Positions 1 through 7,780 of a DNA stretch of 64,000 nt are shown piece by piece (position 1 is the first letter of the stretch; every line of letters begins with the position of its first letter). Both the position numbers and the translations under genes were made by a program. Location of the stretch: contig NZ_SJEY01000006.1 in assembly GCF_004761875.1 (NCBI RefSeq), forward strand, positions 62,001 to 126,000, written 5' to 3'. A model generated the notes under the pieces. The model was not told the origin of the DNA. It was given only the letters and a program-made list of their open reading frames with translations, and did not search any database. This DNA comes from Roseovarius aestuariivivens. Its GTDB lineage: Bacteria > Pseudomonadota > Alphaproteobacteria > Rhodobacterales > Rhodobacteraceae.

Positions 1-233
1 CCGACTGTATCATCACCGAAGATGACGGCGCCGCCGCGGAATTCTTCGCACGGCTAGACAGTGCGATTCTCATGCGCAACGCGTCGACCCAGTTCGCGGA
101 CGGCAGCGAATTCGGCATGGGCGCAGAGATCGGCATCGCAACCGGCAAAATGCACGCGCGCGGTCCGGTCGGGGCGGCCCAATTGACCAGCTTCAAGTAT
201 CTTGTCGAGGGGGACGGCACGACGCGCCCGTAA
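1..233 (+). CDS. proA: Glutamate-5-semialdehyde dehydrogenase, C-terminal fragment
   Basis: The window opens inside an open frame that reads from base 3 to the TAA at 231-233 (77 codons including the stop). The fragment contains the run [11 protein letters not shown], then [16 protein letters not shown] and a closing [11 protein letters not shown]. This is the usual ProA C-terminus, where the conserved HARGP segment closes the aldehyde-dehydrogenase fold. ProA reduces gamma-glutamyl phosphate to glutamate-5-semialdehyde in proline synthesis, in the cytoplasm, with NADPH. The catalytic cysteine and the cofactor domain lie upstream of the window. The last 41 bases overlap the 3' end of the convergent chpT gene. 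The identification rests on the tail only, but that tail is distinctive. Confidence 0.88.
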   Translation, partial: DCIITEDDGAAAEFFARLDSAILMRNASTQFADGSEFGMGAEIGIATGKMHARGPVGAAQLTSFKYLVEGDGTTRP

Positions 234-828
234 GCGTGATCGTTGCCTCATTATCACCGAGATCCGTGGAAATCTTAATGTCCGCTTCCGCCGCCATGGC
301 GGGAAGAAGCGAAAACTGGACAGTGGCCGGAACCGGCGTGCCGATCATTGGCGATCCGTTCAGACGCGCCCAGAGATCCGGATCGGGGATCAGCTGGGAA
401 CCACGTGCCGTGACACACCACTGGCCATCCTGAATATCAACGGCGATCTCGCCGCCTTTTGGGATCGCCTGTTCACCGCAGAGGACCGCCAGCAACACAA
501 TGCGGACCTCTTGCCGTGCAAAAGAGCCCGCCGGAAAGCCCTTAATTCGCACGCGGCCATCGGCGAAAAGCCCCATCAGGATCGCGGAAACTTCTTCTCC
601 GCCGATCATCTGGCCTGACGAGGCCAAGCCAAACGCGACTCTGAAAAACCGGATCCGGGCATTCGCATGCGCCACGCTTTCGGCGACAAGCTTCAATTCC
701 GGTGTTTTCGGAACACCGGACATTTCCAGAAGCTCCAGACCGTTCGTCACGGCCCCAATCGGGCTTACCAGATCGTGGCAGATACGCGAGCCTATCAACC
801 CGGCCAAGGTGCTGGTATCGTGTCCCAT
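193..828 (-). CDS. chpT: Histidine phosphotransferase ChpT
   Basis: A 211-residue protein. It is called ChpT because of the N-terminal helix [19 protein letters not shown], which carries the phospho-accepting His in an H-D-L-V-S-P-I-G context, followed by a degenerate ATPase-like C-terminal half. In alphaproteobacteria ChpT passes phosphate from the CckA kinase to CtrA and CpdR, linking the phosphorelay to the cell cycle, motility or gene-transfer-agent control. The frame is open further upstream, but the ATG at 828 is preceded by AGGAAAGGA at good spacing, so I start there. The start lies only 33 bp from the divergent DUF3553 gene. Its 3' end overlaps proA by 41 bp. Confidence 0.85.
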   Translation of the reverse strand: MGHDTSTLAGLIGSRICHDLVSPIGAVTNGLELLEMSGVPKTPELKLVAESVAHANARIRFFRVAFGLASSGQMIGGEEVSAILMGLFADGRVRIKGFPAGSFARQEVRIVLLAVLCGEQAIPKGGEIAVDIQDGQWCVTARGSQLIPDPDLWARLNGSPMIGTPVPATVQFSLLPAMAAEADIKISTDLGDNEATITLTGASCRPPRQDT

Positions 829-861
829 CGACGATCGTCCTTTCCTAGCACCGGAGCCGTG

Positions 862-1044
862 ATGTCCGACCTGAATTCCATCCTCGAACCCGGCATGCTG
901 GTTCAGCACCCGGGACAGCCGGACTGGGGCACCGGCCAGGTCCAATCCAACGTGGGCGGCAAGATCACCGTGAATTTTCCGGATTTCGGTAAGGTCGTGA
1001 TTGACGGATCCCGTGTTGAGCTTTTGCCGGTGATAGAACCATAA
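862..1044 (+). CDS. DUF3553 family small protein
   Basis: A 60-residue protein beginning MSDLNSILEPGMLVQHP and containing the pattern PDWGTGQVQS, then GGKITVNFPDFGK. This beta-rich, single-domain layout matches the small DUF3553 family common in Rhodobacterales. The fold resembles the RNA-polymerase-binding CarD/UvrD-tail type, but its function is unknown. The longer open frame starting at 667 is antisense to chpT, so I reject it. The ATG at 862 is separated by 33 bp from the divergent chpT start, so the two genes must share a very compact promoter region. Confidence 0.75.
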   Translation: MSDLNSILEPGMLVQHPGQPDWGTGQVQSNVGGKITVNFPDFGKVVIDGSRVELLPVIEP

Positions 1045-1050
1045 TCTTGG

Positions 1051-1066
1051 TTAGCGAATGATTAAC
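1051..1066 (+). promoter_or_regulatory. CtrA-like box upstream of olsB
   Basis: The sequence TTAG-CGAATGA-TTAAC differs from the established alphaproteobacterial CtrA consensus (TTAA, 7 nt, TTAA) by one base. It lies in the 97-bp gap between the DUF3553 gene and olsB, about 75 bp before the olsB start. Two kilobases of context contain chpT, which acts in the CtrA phosphorelay. That makes the match suggestive, but a single near-match of this kind can arise by chance. Confidence 0.3.
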
Positions 1067-1141
1067 AGGGGCAAGCACCAGCACAGCTTCCGGATGGGCA
1101 GGGGCGTTGCCTTGACGCCGCGCCTTGCCTAAAAGCCCTGC

Positions 1142-1930
1142 ATGACAAAAGACGCAGTCCAGACACAGTCAGACCAAGCACAGTTCAGCGTGCGTGTTGC
1201 GAAGGATGCCGAAGACCTTCGCAGGGCACAAAGGCTACGCTACGACGTCTTCGTTGAAGAATTGGGCGGCGACGGTCCGCTTGTCGATCACACCGCCCGT
1301 CTGGAACGCGACCGTTTCGACGAGATTTTCGATCATCTGATCCTAGCCGACGAAATCCGTCACGGCGAAATTGTCGGCGTCTACAGGCTGATGCGCGACG
1401 ATCAGGCGCGGGAAACCGGGCAGTTCTACTCCGAAGACGAATATGACCTTAGCGCTCTGAAGTCCTCGGGCCGGCGATTGATGGAACTGGGGCGGTCCTG
1501 TCTGGCCAAGGGATACCGTGGCGGGACCGCCATGTACCATCTCTGGACGGGCCTTGCGCAGTATATCGCGAAACACGAGATCGAGATCTTGTTCGGCGTA
1601 GCCAGCTTTCACGGCACCGATGCCAAGGCTTTGGCACAACCGCTATCGCTGTTGCATCACCGGCATCTTGCGCCGGAAACGTTGCGAGTCAGGGCCCTTG
1701 CACCGCATTTCCAGCGCATGGACCTTTTGCCCGAAAATGCGATCGACAGACGCGCGGCGATGCTGCAGGTGCCATCGCTGATTAAGGCCTACTTGCGGCT
1801 AGGCGGCTTCGTTGGAGAGGGGGCGTTTATAGACCACGCGTTCAACACGACAGATGTCTGTCTCGTCATGGACACGGCGCGCCTAAGTGAACGTCAGAAA
1901 AGTATTTATTCCAAAGGTGTTGGTGCGTGA
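1142..1930 (+). CDS. olsB: L-ornithine N-alpha-acyltransferase
   Basis: A 262-residue GNAT-like acyltransferase. It transfers a 3-hydroxyacyl group from acyl-ACP to the alpha-amino group of ornithine, giving lyso-ornithine lipid, the first step of ornithine-lipid synthesis. Recognisable family blocks are RLRYDVFVEELGG near the N-terminus, IVGVYRLMR, the central LMELGRSCLAKGYRGG, and LLHHRHLAPE. Its stop overlaps the next start in a GTGA, so the two genes are translationally coupled. The neighbour, an acylglycerol-phosphate-type acyltransferase, completes the same pathway. Ornithine lipids are phosphorus-free membrane lipids, useful to marine bacteria in low phosphate. A CtrA-like sequence lies upstream. 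Confidence 0.88.
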   Translation: MTKDAVQTQSDQAQFSVRVAKDAEDLRRAQRLRYDVFVEELGGDGPLVDHTARLERDRFDEIFDHLILADEIRHGEIVGVYRLMRDDQARETGQFYSEDEYDLSALKSSGRRLMELGRSCLAKGYRGGTAMYHLWTGLAQYIAKHEIEILFGVASFHGTDAKALAQPLSLLHHRHLAPETLRVRALAPHFQRMDLLPENAIDRRAAMLQVPSLIKAYLRLGGFVGEGAFIDHAFNTTDVCLVMDTARLSERQKSIYSKGVGA

Positions 1931-2766
1931 GCTTCACGTGGAATTCGGACGACAGACCGGCAACTTTGCGCGTAACGCCGACGGGTTGGATCCGGGTTGG
2001 CCTGCGCGGGGGCGCGATCGTGACCGTGCTCGGTCTCGGCGTGCTGGTGTCCGCTTTGCTACGTTTGCCAGAGCGTCAGCTGCACGGCACGCAAAGACCT
2101 TGGACAGCACCAGTGACCCGACACGCAATGCGAACCATCCTGCGATGCATCGGTCTGCCTTTGCATCAGCAGGGCTCGCCAATGAAAGCCCATGGCGCAG
2201 TGGTGTCCAACCATATCTCTTGGCTGGACATCGTGGCGCTGCACGGCTGTCAGCAAGTTGTGTTCGTGTCAAAATCCGAAGTCGCCGGCTGGCCCGGGAT
2301 CGGTTTTCTGGCGCGCTTCGTGGGGACCGTTTTTATCCGGCGCGATCCGAAAGAAGCCCGCGCACAGCGCGACCGGTTGGTGCGGGCAATGGACGAAGGC
2401 GCCAAGCTGATGCTCTTTCCCGAGGGCACATCAACAGATGGCATGAGGGTTTTGCCTTTTAAATCAGCGCTTTTCGATATGATGTTTACGTCGGAGATGC
2501 ACAAGGATCTGTTCGTGCAGCCGATCAGCCTTGTCTATGCTGCCCCGCCCAGTTCCAGTGATCCGCGGGTCTACGGATGGTGGGGCGACATGGATCTTGG
2601 GCCGCATTTGATTCAGGTGCTGGCACGCAGGCGACAGGGTGCGGTGCAGGTGACATTCCATCCGCCTCTCGCGGTGAGGGATTTCGCCGAAAGAAAGGCG
2701 CTTGCCCGGACCTGCGAACATATGATCCGTGAGGGTATGCCCAAAAGCCAGCGCGGGACGAACTAG
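1927..2766 (+). CDS. olsA: Lyso-ornithine lipid O-acyltransferase (PlsC family)
   Basis: A 279-residue PlsC-fold acyltransferase starting at a GTG that overlaps the olsB stop. An N-terminal hydrophobic segment (about residues 20-40) would anchor it in the inner membrane. The catalytic motif NHISWLD (H-x4-D type) and the acceptor motif FPEGTS are both present, with the intervening block GTVFIRRDP. In the ornithine-lipid pathway OlsA adds the second acyl chain to lyso-ornithine lipid. It can also acylate lysophosphatidic acid in some species, so pathway membership is inferred from the coupled olsB. The stop codon shares the palindromic CTAG with the stop of the convergent ThiE-like gene. Confidence 0.85.
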   Translation: MSFTWNSDDRPATLRVTPTGWIRVGLRGGAIVTVLGLGVLVSALLRLPERQLHGTQRPWTAPVTRHAMRTILRCIGLPLHQQGSPMKAHGAVVSNHISWLDIVALHGCQQVVFVSKSEVAGWPGIGFLARFVGTVFIRRDPKEARAQRDRLVRAMDEGAKLMLFPEGTSTDGMRVLPFKSALFDMMFTSEMHKDLFVQPISLVYAAPPSSSDPRVYGWWGDMDLGPHLIQVLARRRQGAVQVTFHPPLAVRDFAERKALARTCEHMIREGMPKSQRGTN

Positions 2767-3386
2767 GGGAAGACCGCGGCCAGAAGAGCCGCAAGCGCAT
2801 CCTCTGGTGCCTCTGCCGACCAGATCTCGTCACCGATGCCGAAGAAATCGGTCACCGGAGCCAGACGGCGGACAAGTGCCACATCCAGCGCGCCTTCAGC
2901 TACGACCGGCACCTCGATCATCTGCGACCACCATTCAAAAAGTTCTGCTTCCGCCTGTGTGCCATCCCCTAGCGCCGTAGCACCCACTGGACCAAATGAG
3001 ACATAGTCAGCGCCGGCCTCTCCGGCGGTCATGCCTTCGTGCCGAGACGCGCCGCAAAAACTGCCGACGATGGCATCGGACCCCAAGGCCTTGCGTGCGC
3101 GACGCACCGATCGCGCCCCATCGGTCAGATGCACGCCGTCAAGGCCCAGTCGTTCGGCCAGCACGAAATGCGTATCGATCACCAGCGCCACGTCCCGCGC
3201 CGTTGTCACCTCGCGGCAGGCATCGGCGGCGCGGCACAGTGTGTCTTCTTCATGGCTGGACAAAGCCAGACGGACGCACGCAGCCTCTTGCGCATCAAGC
3301 ACGCGGGCCAGCTGGTTCGGAAAGCGCGACAGCTCGATTTCGGGTGGTGTGATGAGGTAGAGGCGGGGCGGCTCTTGGTCAGCCAT
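2763..3386 (-). CDS. ThiE/TenI-like protein, degenerate active site
   Basis: A 207-residue TIM-barrel protein related to thiamine phosphate synthase. The opening RLYLITPPE and the block GADYVSFGPVGAT are family hallmarks. However, the substrate-binding strand normally reading Q-L-R-x-K is VRLALSS here, and the C-terminal phosphate loop reads FFGIGDEIW instead of the usual G-[IV]-[AV]-[VA]-[IV]-[SR]-x-I. The enzyme may therefore not make thiamine phosphate, and a TenI-like or altered role is possible. The frame is open to 3461, but the ATG at 3386 begins the conserved region. No other thi genes are nearby. Confidence 0.7.
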   Translation of the reverse strand: MADQEPPRLYLITPPEIELSRFPNQLARVLDAQEAACVRLALSSHEEDTLCRAADACREVTTARDVALVIDTHFVLAERLGLDGVHLTDGARSVRRARKALGSDAIVGSFCGASRHEGMTAGEAGADYVSFGPVGATALGDGTQAEAELFEWWSQMIEVPVVAEGALDVALVRRLAPVTDFFGIGDEIWSAEAPEDALAALLAAVFP

Positions 3387-3552
3387 CTGTCGTTGTCCTG
3401 TCTGTTTGGCGTTCCTATACCGGCTCTGCCGCTCAGAGGCCAGCACTCGGATGACCCGCAATCAAGTGACAGGAAATCTGGTCATTGATGGAAGCTTGGG
3501 GGCTTTTCCCTTTTCGGAAGAGAGCCTAAAGGGTCAGGCAGGAGGGCTTTGA

Positions 3553-4296
3553 ATGCCAAGTGACAGCAATCAGCCGCACTTTGTTCTCGTGCGCCCGCAG
3601 ATGGGTGAAAACATCGGCGCGGCGGCGCGGGCGATGTGGAATTTTGGTCTCGACCGTATGGTGCTGGTCAGCCCCCGGGACGGATGGCCCAATCCGCGCG
3701 CCGTGGCGATGGCCAGTGGCGCGGGTCGCCTTTTGGATGAGGCGGTGCTGGCGACGGATCTGCCTGAGGCGGTCGCCGGGGATCATTTCGTGATGGCCAC
3801 GACAGCGCGGGTGCGCGGGCTGACCAAGCCCGTGTTCAGTCCCGAAGAAGCGATGCGGCAGGCTGCCGACCGCCTGGGGCGCGGCGAACGAGTGTCGGTG
3901 CTTTTCGGTCCCGAGCGCGCGGGGCTTGAAAACGAGGATGTGGCGCGCGCAAATGCGATCATTTCGGTTCCGGTAAACCCCCAATTTCCTTCGCTTAATT
4001 TAGCCCAATGCGTTTTGCTTTGCGGTTATGAGTGGCGACGCGCAACGCAAGATGTTGCCGCCACTCGGACCGATATGGGTGGCACCGAGTGGGCCAGTCA
4101 GATCGAAATCGAAAAGCTTGCGGACCATTACGAAGACAGGCTCGATCAGGCAGGGTACTTCTTTCCGCCGGAAAAAGCGCCCGGCATGCAGGTGAACCTG
4201 CGCAATCTCTGGAGCCGGATGCCGTTGACTCGGGCCGATGTGCAGATGCTGCACGGCGTGCTGCGGCAAATGGTACGCTGGAAGGAGCGCGGTTGA
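3553..4296 (+). CDS. trmJ: tRNA 2'-O-methyltransferase TrmJ (SPOUT family)
   Basis: A 247-residue SPOUT-class RNA methyltransferase. The N-terminal motif GENIGAAARAMWNFG (N-x-G-x-x-A-R), the middle motif LFGPERAGLENED and the C-terminal knot motif PSLNLAQ are the three TrmH/TrmJ signatures. An N-terminal methyltransferase core is followed by a helical C-terminal extension, which places it with TrmJ. That enzyme uses S-adenosylmethionine to methylate the ribose of residue 32 in the tRNA anticodon loop. The gene is monocistronic or leads into ctaA, whose start lies 55 bp downstream. Confidence 0.88.
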   Translation: MPSDSNQPHFVLVRPQMGENIGAAARAMWNFGLDRMVLVSPRDGWPNPRAVAMASGAGRLLDEAVLATDLPEAVAGDHFVMATTARVRGLTKPVFSPEEAMRQAADRLGRGERVSVLFGPERAGLENEDVARANAIISVPVNPQFPSLNLAQCVLLCGYEWRRATQDVAATRTDMGGTEWASQIEIEKLADHYEDRLDQAGYFFPPEKAPGMQVNLRNLWSRMPLTRADVQMLHGVLRQMVRWKERG

Positions 4297-4351
4297 AGCG
4301 CGGGCGCGAGGCGCGTATTTCTCGCACCAAAACCGTTGGAAAGGCACAGCG

Positions 4352-5491
4352 ATGAGTACCAAGCGCGGCATTTTCGAAGAGGTCGGCGAGGGCACGGCGA
4401 AAGCTCAGCCGCCCAAGGGCGGCATGATCGATGCGGGCCGGCGCGGTGCGCGGGGCGCGGTGCGGATCTGGTTGATGATCCTTTTCGCGCTGGTGGTGGT
4501 GATGATCGCGGTAGGCGGTCTGACGCGGCTGACGGATAGCGGATTGTCGATCACGGAATGGCGGCCGGTGACCGGGGCGCTGCCGCCGATGGACGCGGCC
4601 GAATGGGAAAGCGAGTTCGAAAAGTACCGCGCAATCCCGGAATATCAGTTGCAAAACAAGGGTATGTCACTGTCCGAGTTCAAGGTGATCTATTGGTGGG
4701 AATGGGGTCACCGACAGCTGGGCCGGGTGATTGGTCTGGTGTGGGCACTTGGATTCGTTGGCTTTCTGGTGACGAAAAAAAACCCGCCGGGCTGGACCGG
4801 CAGATTGCTTTTGCTGGGCGCGCTCGGGGGCGCGCAGGGTGCGATCGGATGGTGGATGGTGTCCTCTGGCCTCACCGGCGAGATGCTTGATGTGGCGAGC
4901 TATCGGCTTGCCACGCATCTGGGCCTTGCCTTTGTTATCCTTGGATTTATCGCGTGGTATGTCATGGCGCTTGGCCGTGAGAAACGCGAGTTGATGCAGG
5001 CCCGGCGGTCGAAGGACCGGAAGCTTTTCGGCATGACGACGGGCCTGATGCACTTTGCCTTCCTGCAAATCCTTTTGGGCGCGCTGGTGGCAGGGATCGA
5101 TGCCGGGCGCAGTTACACCGACTGGCCGCTGATGGCGGGCGGCGTCCTGCCGCCGGATTTCTGGATCGCCGAACTTGGCTGGCGCAACCTTTTCGAAAAC
5201 CCCGGTTTTGTACAATTTGTACATCGTGTGACAGGCTATTTGCTCATTTTGTACGCCTTTGCCGTGTGGCTGAATAGCCGGAAAAGCGCGCATCGGATCA
5301 CCGCCGGCGCGGTCACGGTCGCCTTCATGGCGCTGATCCTGCAAATCGTGCTGGGGATCATGACGGTGCTTTACATCGCGCCCTGGCACCTGGCGATCCT
5401 GCACCAGTTCACCGCCGTGGTGCTTTGGGTGTTGATCCTGCGCGCCCGGTTCCTGAGCCTTTACCCGCGCGCGCAGTCGGTAAGGGGGTAG
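4352..5491 (+). CDS. ctaA: Heme A synthase (COX15/CtaA, alphaproteobacterial type)
   Basis: A 379-residue integral membrane protein with about eight hydrophobic helices. It oxidises the C8 methyl of heme O to the formyl of heme A for aa3-type cytochrome oxidases. Conserved histidines appear in WWEWGHRQLGR, LATHLGLA, FVHRVTGY and LHQFTAVVL, spaced as in the type-2 family with two four-helix bundles. The conserved GGLTRLTDSGLSITEWRP block follows helix 1. I use the ATG at 4352; the open frame upstream is out-of-frame read-through of trmJ. The M32 peptidase gene follows after 3 bp. Confidence 0.92.
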   Translation: MSTKRGIFEEVGEGTAKAQPPKGGMIDAGRRGARGAVRIWLMILFALVVVMIAVGGLTRLTDSGLSITEWRPVTGALPPMDAAEWESEFEKYRAIPEYQLQNKGMSLSEFKVIYWWEWGHRQLGRVIGLVWALGFVGFLVTKKNPPGWTGRLLLLGALGGAQGAIGWWMVSSGLTGEMLDVASYRLATHLGLAFVILGFIAWYVMALGREKRELMQARRSKDRKLFGMTTGLMHFAFLQILLGALVAGIDAGRSYTDWPLMAGGVLPPDFWIAELGWRNLFENPGFVQFVHRVTGYLLILYAFAVWLNSRKSAHRITAGAVTVAFMALILQIVLGIMTVLYIAPWHLAILHQFTAVVLWVLILRARFLSLYPRAQSVRG

Positions 5492-5494
5492 GCC

Positions 5495-6961
5495 ATGACC
5501 GCGTTTGACGAACTGATGGTTTTCGAGCGCGAAACGCAGGCGCTGGCGCGGGTGGCCGGGCGGCTGAGCTGGGATCAGGAGACCGTAATGCCCCGCGGGG
5601 CGGTCGGACAGCGCGCCGAGGAATCCGGCGCGATGGAAGCCGTGCTTCATGCCCGGCGCACCGATCCGCGCGTGGGCGCGTGGCTGGGCGATGCCCGCGC
5701 CCCGGACGCGGCGGGCGAGGCGCAACTGCGGCTGATCCGGCGCAGCTATGAACGAACGGTAAAAGTGCCGGCCGATCTGGCCACGGCTCTGGCCAAGCTC
5801 ACGAGCCGGTCGCAAGGGATCTGGGCGGGTGCGCGCGCCGCAGATGACTTCAAGGCCTTTGCGCCGACGCTGGAGGAGGTCGTCCGCCTGAAGCGCGAGG
5901 AGGCCGCCGCGCTGGCGGACGGGGGCGATCTATACGACGCGATGGTCGACGATTACGAGCCGGGTGCCAAAGCCGCCGATCTTGCCGCGATCTTCGACGA
6001 GATGCGCCCGCGGCTGGTCGCGCTGCGCGAGCGGGCGCTGGGGGCGACCGAGGTGGCCCCGGTCCGCGGCGCGTTCGAGACCGACAAGCAGCTGCGCCTG
6101 AGCCGCGATCTGGCGGCGCTGTTCGGATATGATTTCGAGCGGGGGCGGATCGATCTTGCGGTGCATCCGTTCTCGTCCGGGTCGGGCGAGGATGTGCGGA
6201 TCACCACGCGCGTGTCCGAGACCGATCCCTTCAATTGCCTTTATTCGACGATCCACGAGGTCGGCCATGCCTGTTACGAGCAGGGGATCGACCCCGCCTA
6301 TCAGCTGACGCCCGTGGGGCAGGGCGTGTCGATGGGCGTGCATGAAAGCCAGAGCCGGATCTACGAGAACCAGCTGGGCCGCAGCCGGGCCTTCTGCCAC
6401 TACCTTTACGGCCGGATGCGCGAGGTCTTCGGCGAGATCGGGGTGAAAAGCGAAGAAGATTTCTACCGAGTCGTGAACCGGATGCACCGCGGCTATATCC
6501 GGACCGAGGCCGACGAGGTGCAATACAACCTGCATATCATGCTGCGCTTTGACCTTGAGCGCGCGCTGATCGCGGGGGATCTGCAGGTTTCGGACCTGGA
6601 GGCTGCGTGGAACGACCGTTTCAAGGCCGATTTCGGCTATGCGGTCGACCGGCCCGCCAACGGGGTGCTGCAGGATGTGCACTGGTCCGTGGGGCTGTTC
6701 GGGTATTTCCCGACCTACAGCCTTGGCAATGTCTATGCCGGGTGTCTGCACGCGGCGCTGCGGCGCGAGGTGCGAGACCTTGACGGCCAGTTGGCGCAAG
6801 GGGATCTGTCGGCGGCAACGACCTGGCTGCGCGCGCATGTGCAACAACACGGCGGACTTTACCCGCCGCGCGAGGTGATTGCCCGCGCCTGCGGGGCAGA
6901 GCCGGGGGCGGGCCCGCTTCTGGACTATCTCGACGAGAAGTTCGGCGCGCTTTATCCCTGA
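5495..6961 (+). CDS. M32 family carboxypeptidase (Taq type)
   Basis: A 488-residue, almost wholly helical metallocarboxypeptidase of family M32. The zinc site is the HEVGHACYEQG motif (H-E-x-x-H), and the later ESQSRIYENQLGRS segment supplies the glutamate ligand and family signature. The family removes C-terminal residues from peptides in the cytoplasm, usually with broad specificity but not after proline. Length and the terminal block DYLDEKFGALYP are normal for the family. It starts 3 bp after the ctaA stop, so the two genes probably share a transcript, although no functional link is known. Confidence 0.9.
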   Translation: MTAFDELMVFERETQALARVAGRLSWDQETVMPRGAVGQRAEESGAMEAVLHARRTDPRVGAWLGDARAPDAAGEAQLRLIRRSYERTVKVPADLATALAKLTSRSQGIWAGARAADDFKAFAPTLEEVVRLKREEAAALADGGDLYDAMVDDYEPGAKAADLAAIFDEMRPRLVALRERALGATEVAPVRGAFETDKQLRLSRDLAALFGYDFERGRIDLAVHPFSSGSGEDVRITTRVSETDPFNCLYSTIHEVGHACYEQGIDPAYQLTPVGQGVSMGVHESQSRIYENQLGRSRAFCHYLYGRMREVFGEIGVKSEEDFYRVVNRMHRGYIRTEADEVQYNLHIMLRFDLERALIAGDLQVSDLEAAWNDRFKADFGYAVDRPANGVLQDVHWSVGLFGYFPTYSLGNVYAGCLHAALRREVRDLDGQLAQGDLSAATTWLRAHVQQHGGLYPPREVIARACGAEPGAGPLLDYLDEKFGALYP

Positions 6962-6998
6962 GCCGTAAAAGCCCTGCGTCGCGCGGTGTGCGTTGGTC

Positions 6999-7349
6999 TT
7001 AGTAGCCGTTGGGGTTGCCCGGCAGCACGGTGCCTGTTCCAAGGTCTTCGCCATCCTTGATCCAGGTCACGGTTTCGCCGTCGATCTTCAGCCCCCAGCA
7101 TTCTGCCGGGCCTTCGCCATAGTCGAAACACATGGTGTCGCCTTCGATGCTCCACGCGCCGGTGTAGCTTTCGGCGCGGATCGTGCCGTCGGATTGGTAG
7201 AACTCGGTATAGGCCCCGGAACTGTCCATGCTGCCCTGCACGGTGTTGCCGGTGATCGTGTCCGCGATCTGCGCGCCTGTGGCCAGCTCTGCGGCCCAGA
7301 GTGGCGTGGCGAGGAGGGCAAATGGCATAGCGAGACGTGTGACTTTCAT
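6999..7349 (-). CDS. Small secreted protein of unknown function
   Basis: A 116-residue protein with a clear Sec signal peptide: MKVTRLAMPFALLATPLWA with predicted cleavage after the Ala-Ala near residue 20. The mature part, about 95 residues, looks beta-rich, with pattern GAWSIEGDTMCFDYGEG followed by AECWGL. The two cysteines could form one disulfide in the periplasm. The ATG at 7349 has GGGAGAA upstream. The frame continues upstream only in the wrong context for the cupin gene, so the short form is used. Related small proteins occur widely in Rhodobacteraceae without a known role. Confidence 0.7.
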   Translation of the reverse strand: MKVTRLAMPFALLATPLWAAELATGAQIADTITGNTVQGSMDSSGAYTEFYQSDGTIRAESYTGAWSIEGDTMCFDYGEGPAECWGLKIDGETVTWIKDGEDLGTGTVLPGNPNGY

Positions 7350-7402
7350 AGCATTTCTCCCTTTGGATATTCCAAGGAAAGATGCGGCGGCATGCCCCGG
7401 GA

Positions 7403-7780
7403 TCAATAGCCCGAGGCCTTGTGCCCGAAAAACACCTTGGTCAGATCCTCGGTGATCTGCCACGTGACGCGGCTTTGATCGCGAAGGAAAAGCGTCGTTC
7501 CGGGGGCAAGCGGCTGGGTCGTGCCGGTGGCGTGATCGGTCAGTGTTCCCTTGCCCGCAAGCACGGTCATCAGCTCGTCGCCCTGTTCGGTGCAGGCGAA
7601 TGTGCCGGCGGTGCAGTGCCAGATCCCCGTGCGCGTGGCATGGCCCGGCCCGCCCGCGTCGAGCCGGCCCGAGGCGCGCGGCGCGCCGCAAAGGATCTCG
7701 TAGGCGCTTTCAGGCGCGTCGAACGGCCATTGCGTGAGCGAGGCGGGGTCCGGGACGGTGTCGTAGCGGATCATGGTCAT
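7403..7780 (-). CDS. Cupin domain protein (DUF861/EutQ-like)
   Basis: A 125-residue single-domain cupin. The core pattern includes GIWHCTAGTFACTEQGDE, then VLAGKGTLTDHATG and LAPGTTLFLRDQ, ending in TWQITEDLTKVFF. This strand order matches the cupin_3 family. Several of these bind a metal or a small ureide or sugar acid, but the substrate here is unknown. Its ATG shares an ATGA with the stop of the upstream SDR gene, so the pair is translationally coupled and probably acts in one catabolic step. A second ATG six bases downstream is possible. Confidence 0.68.
   Translation of the reverse strand: MTMIRYDTVPDPASLTQWPFDAPESAYEILCGAPRASGRLDAGGPGHATRTGIWHCTAGTFACTEQGDELMTVLAGKGTLTDHATGTTQPLAPGTTLFLRDQSRVTWQITEDLTKVFFGHKASGY

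Noticed and set aside
3387..3552. Possible TPP riboswitch ahead of the ThiE-like gene
   Set aside because: Only a weak CTGAG-like stretch; the required second conserved helix sequence is absent.
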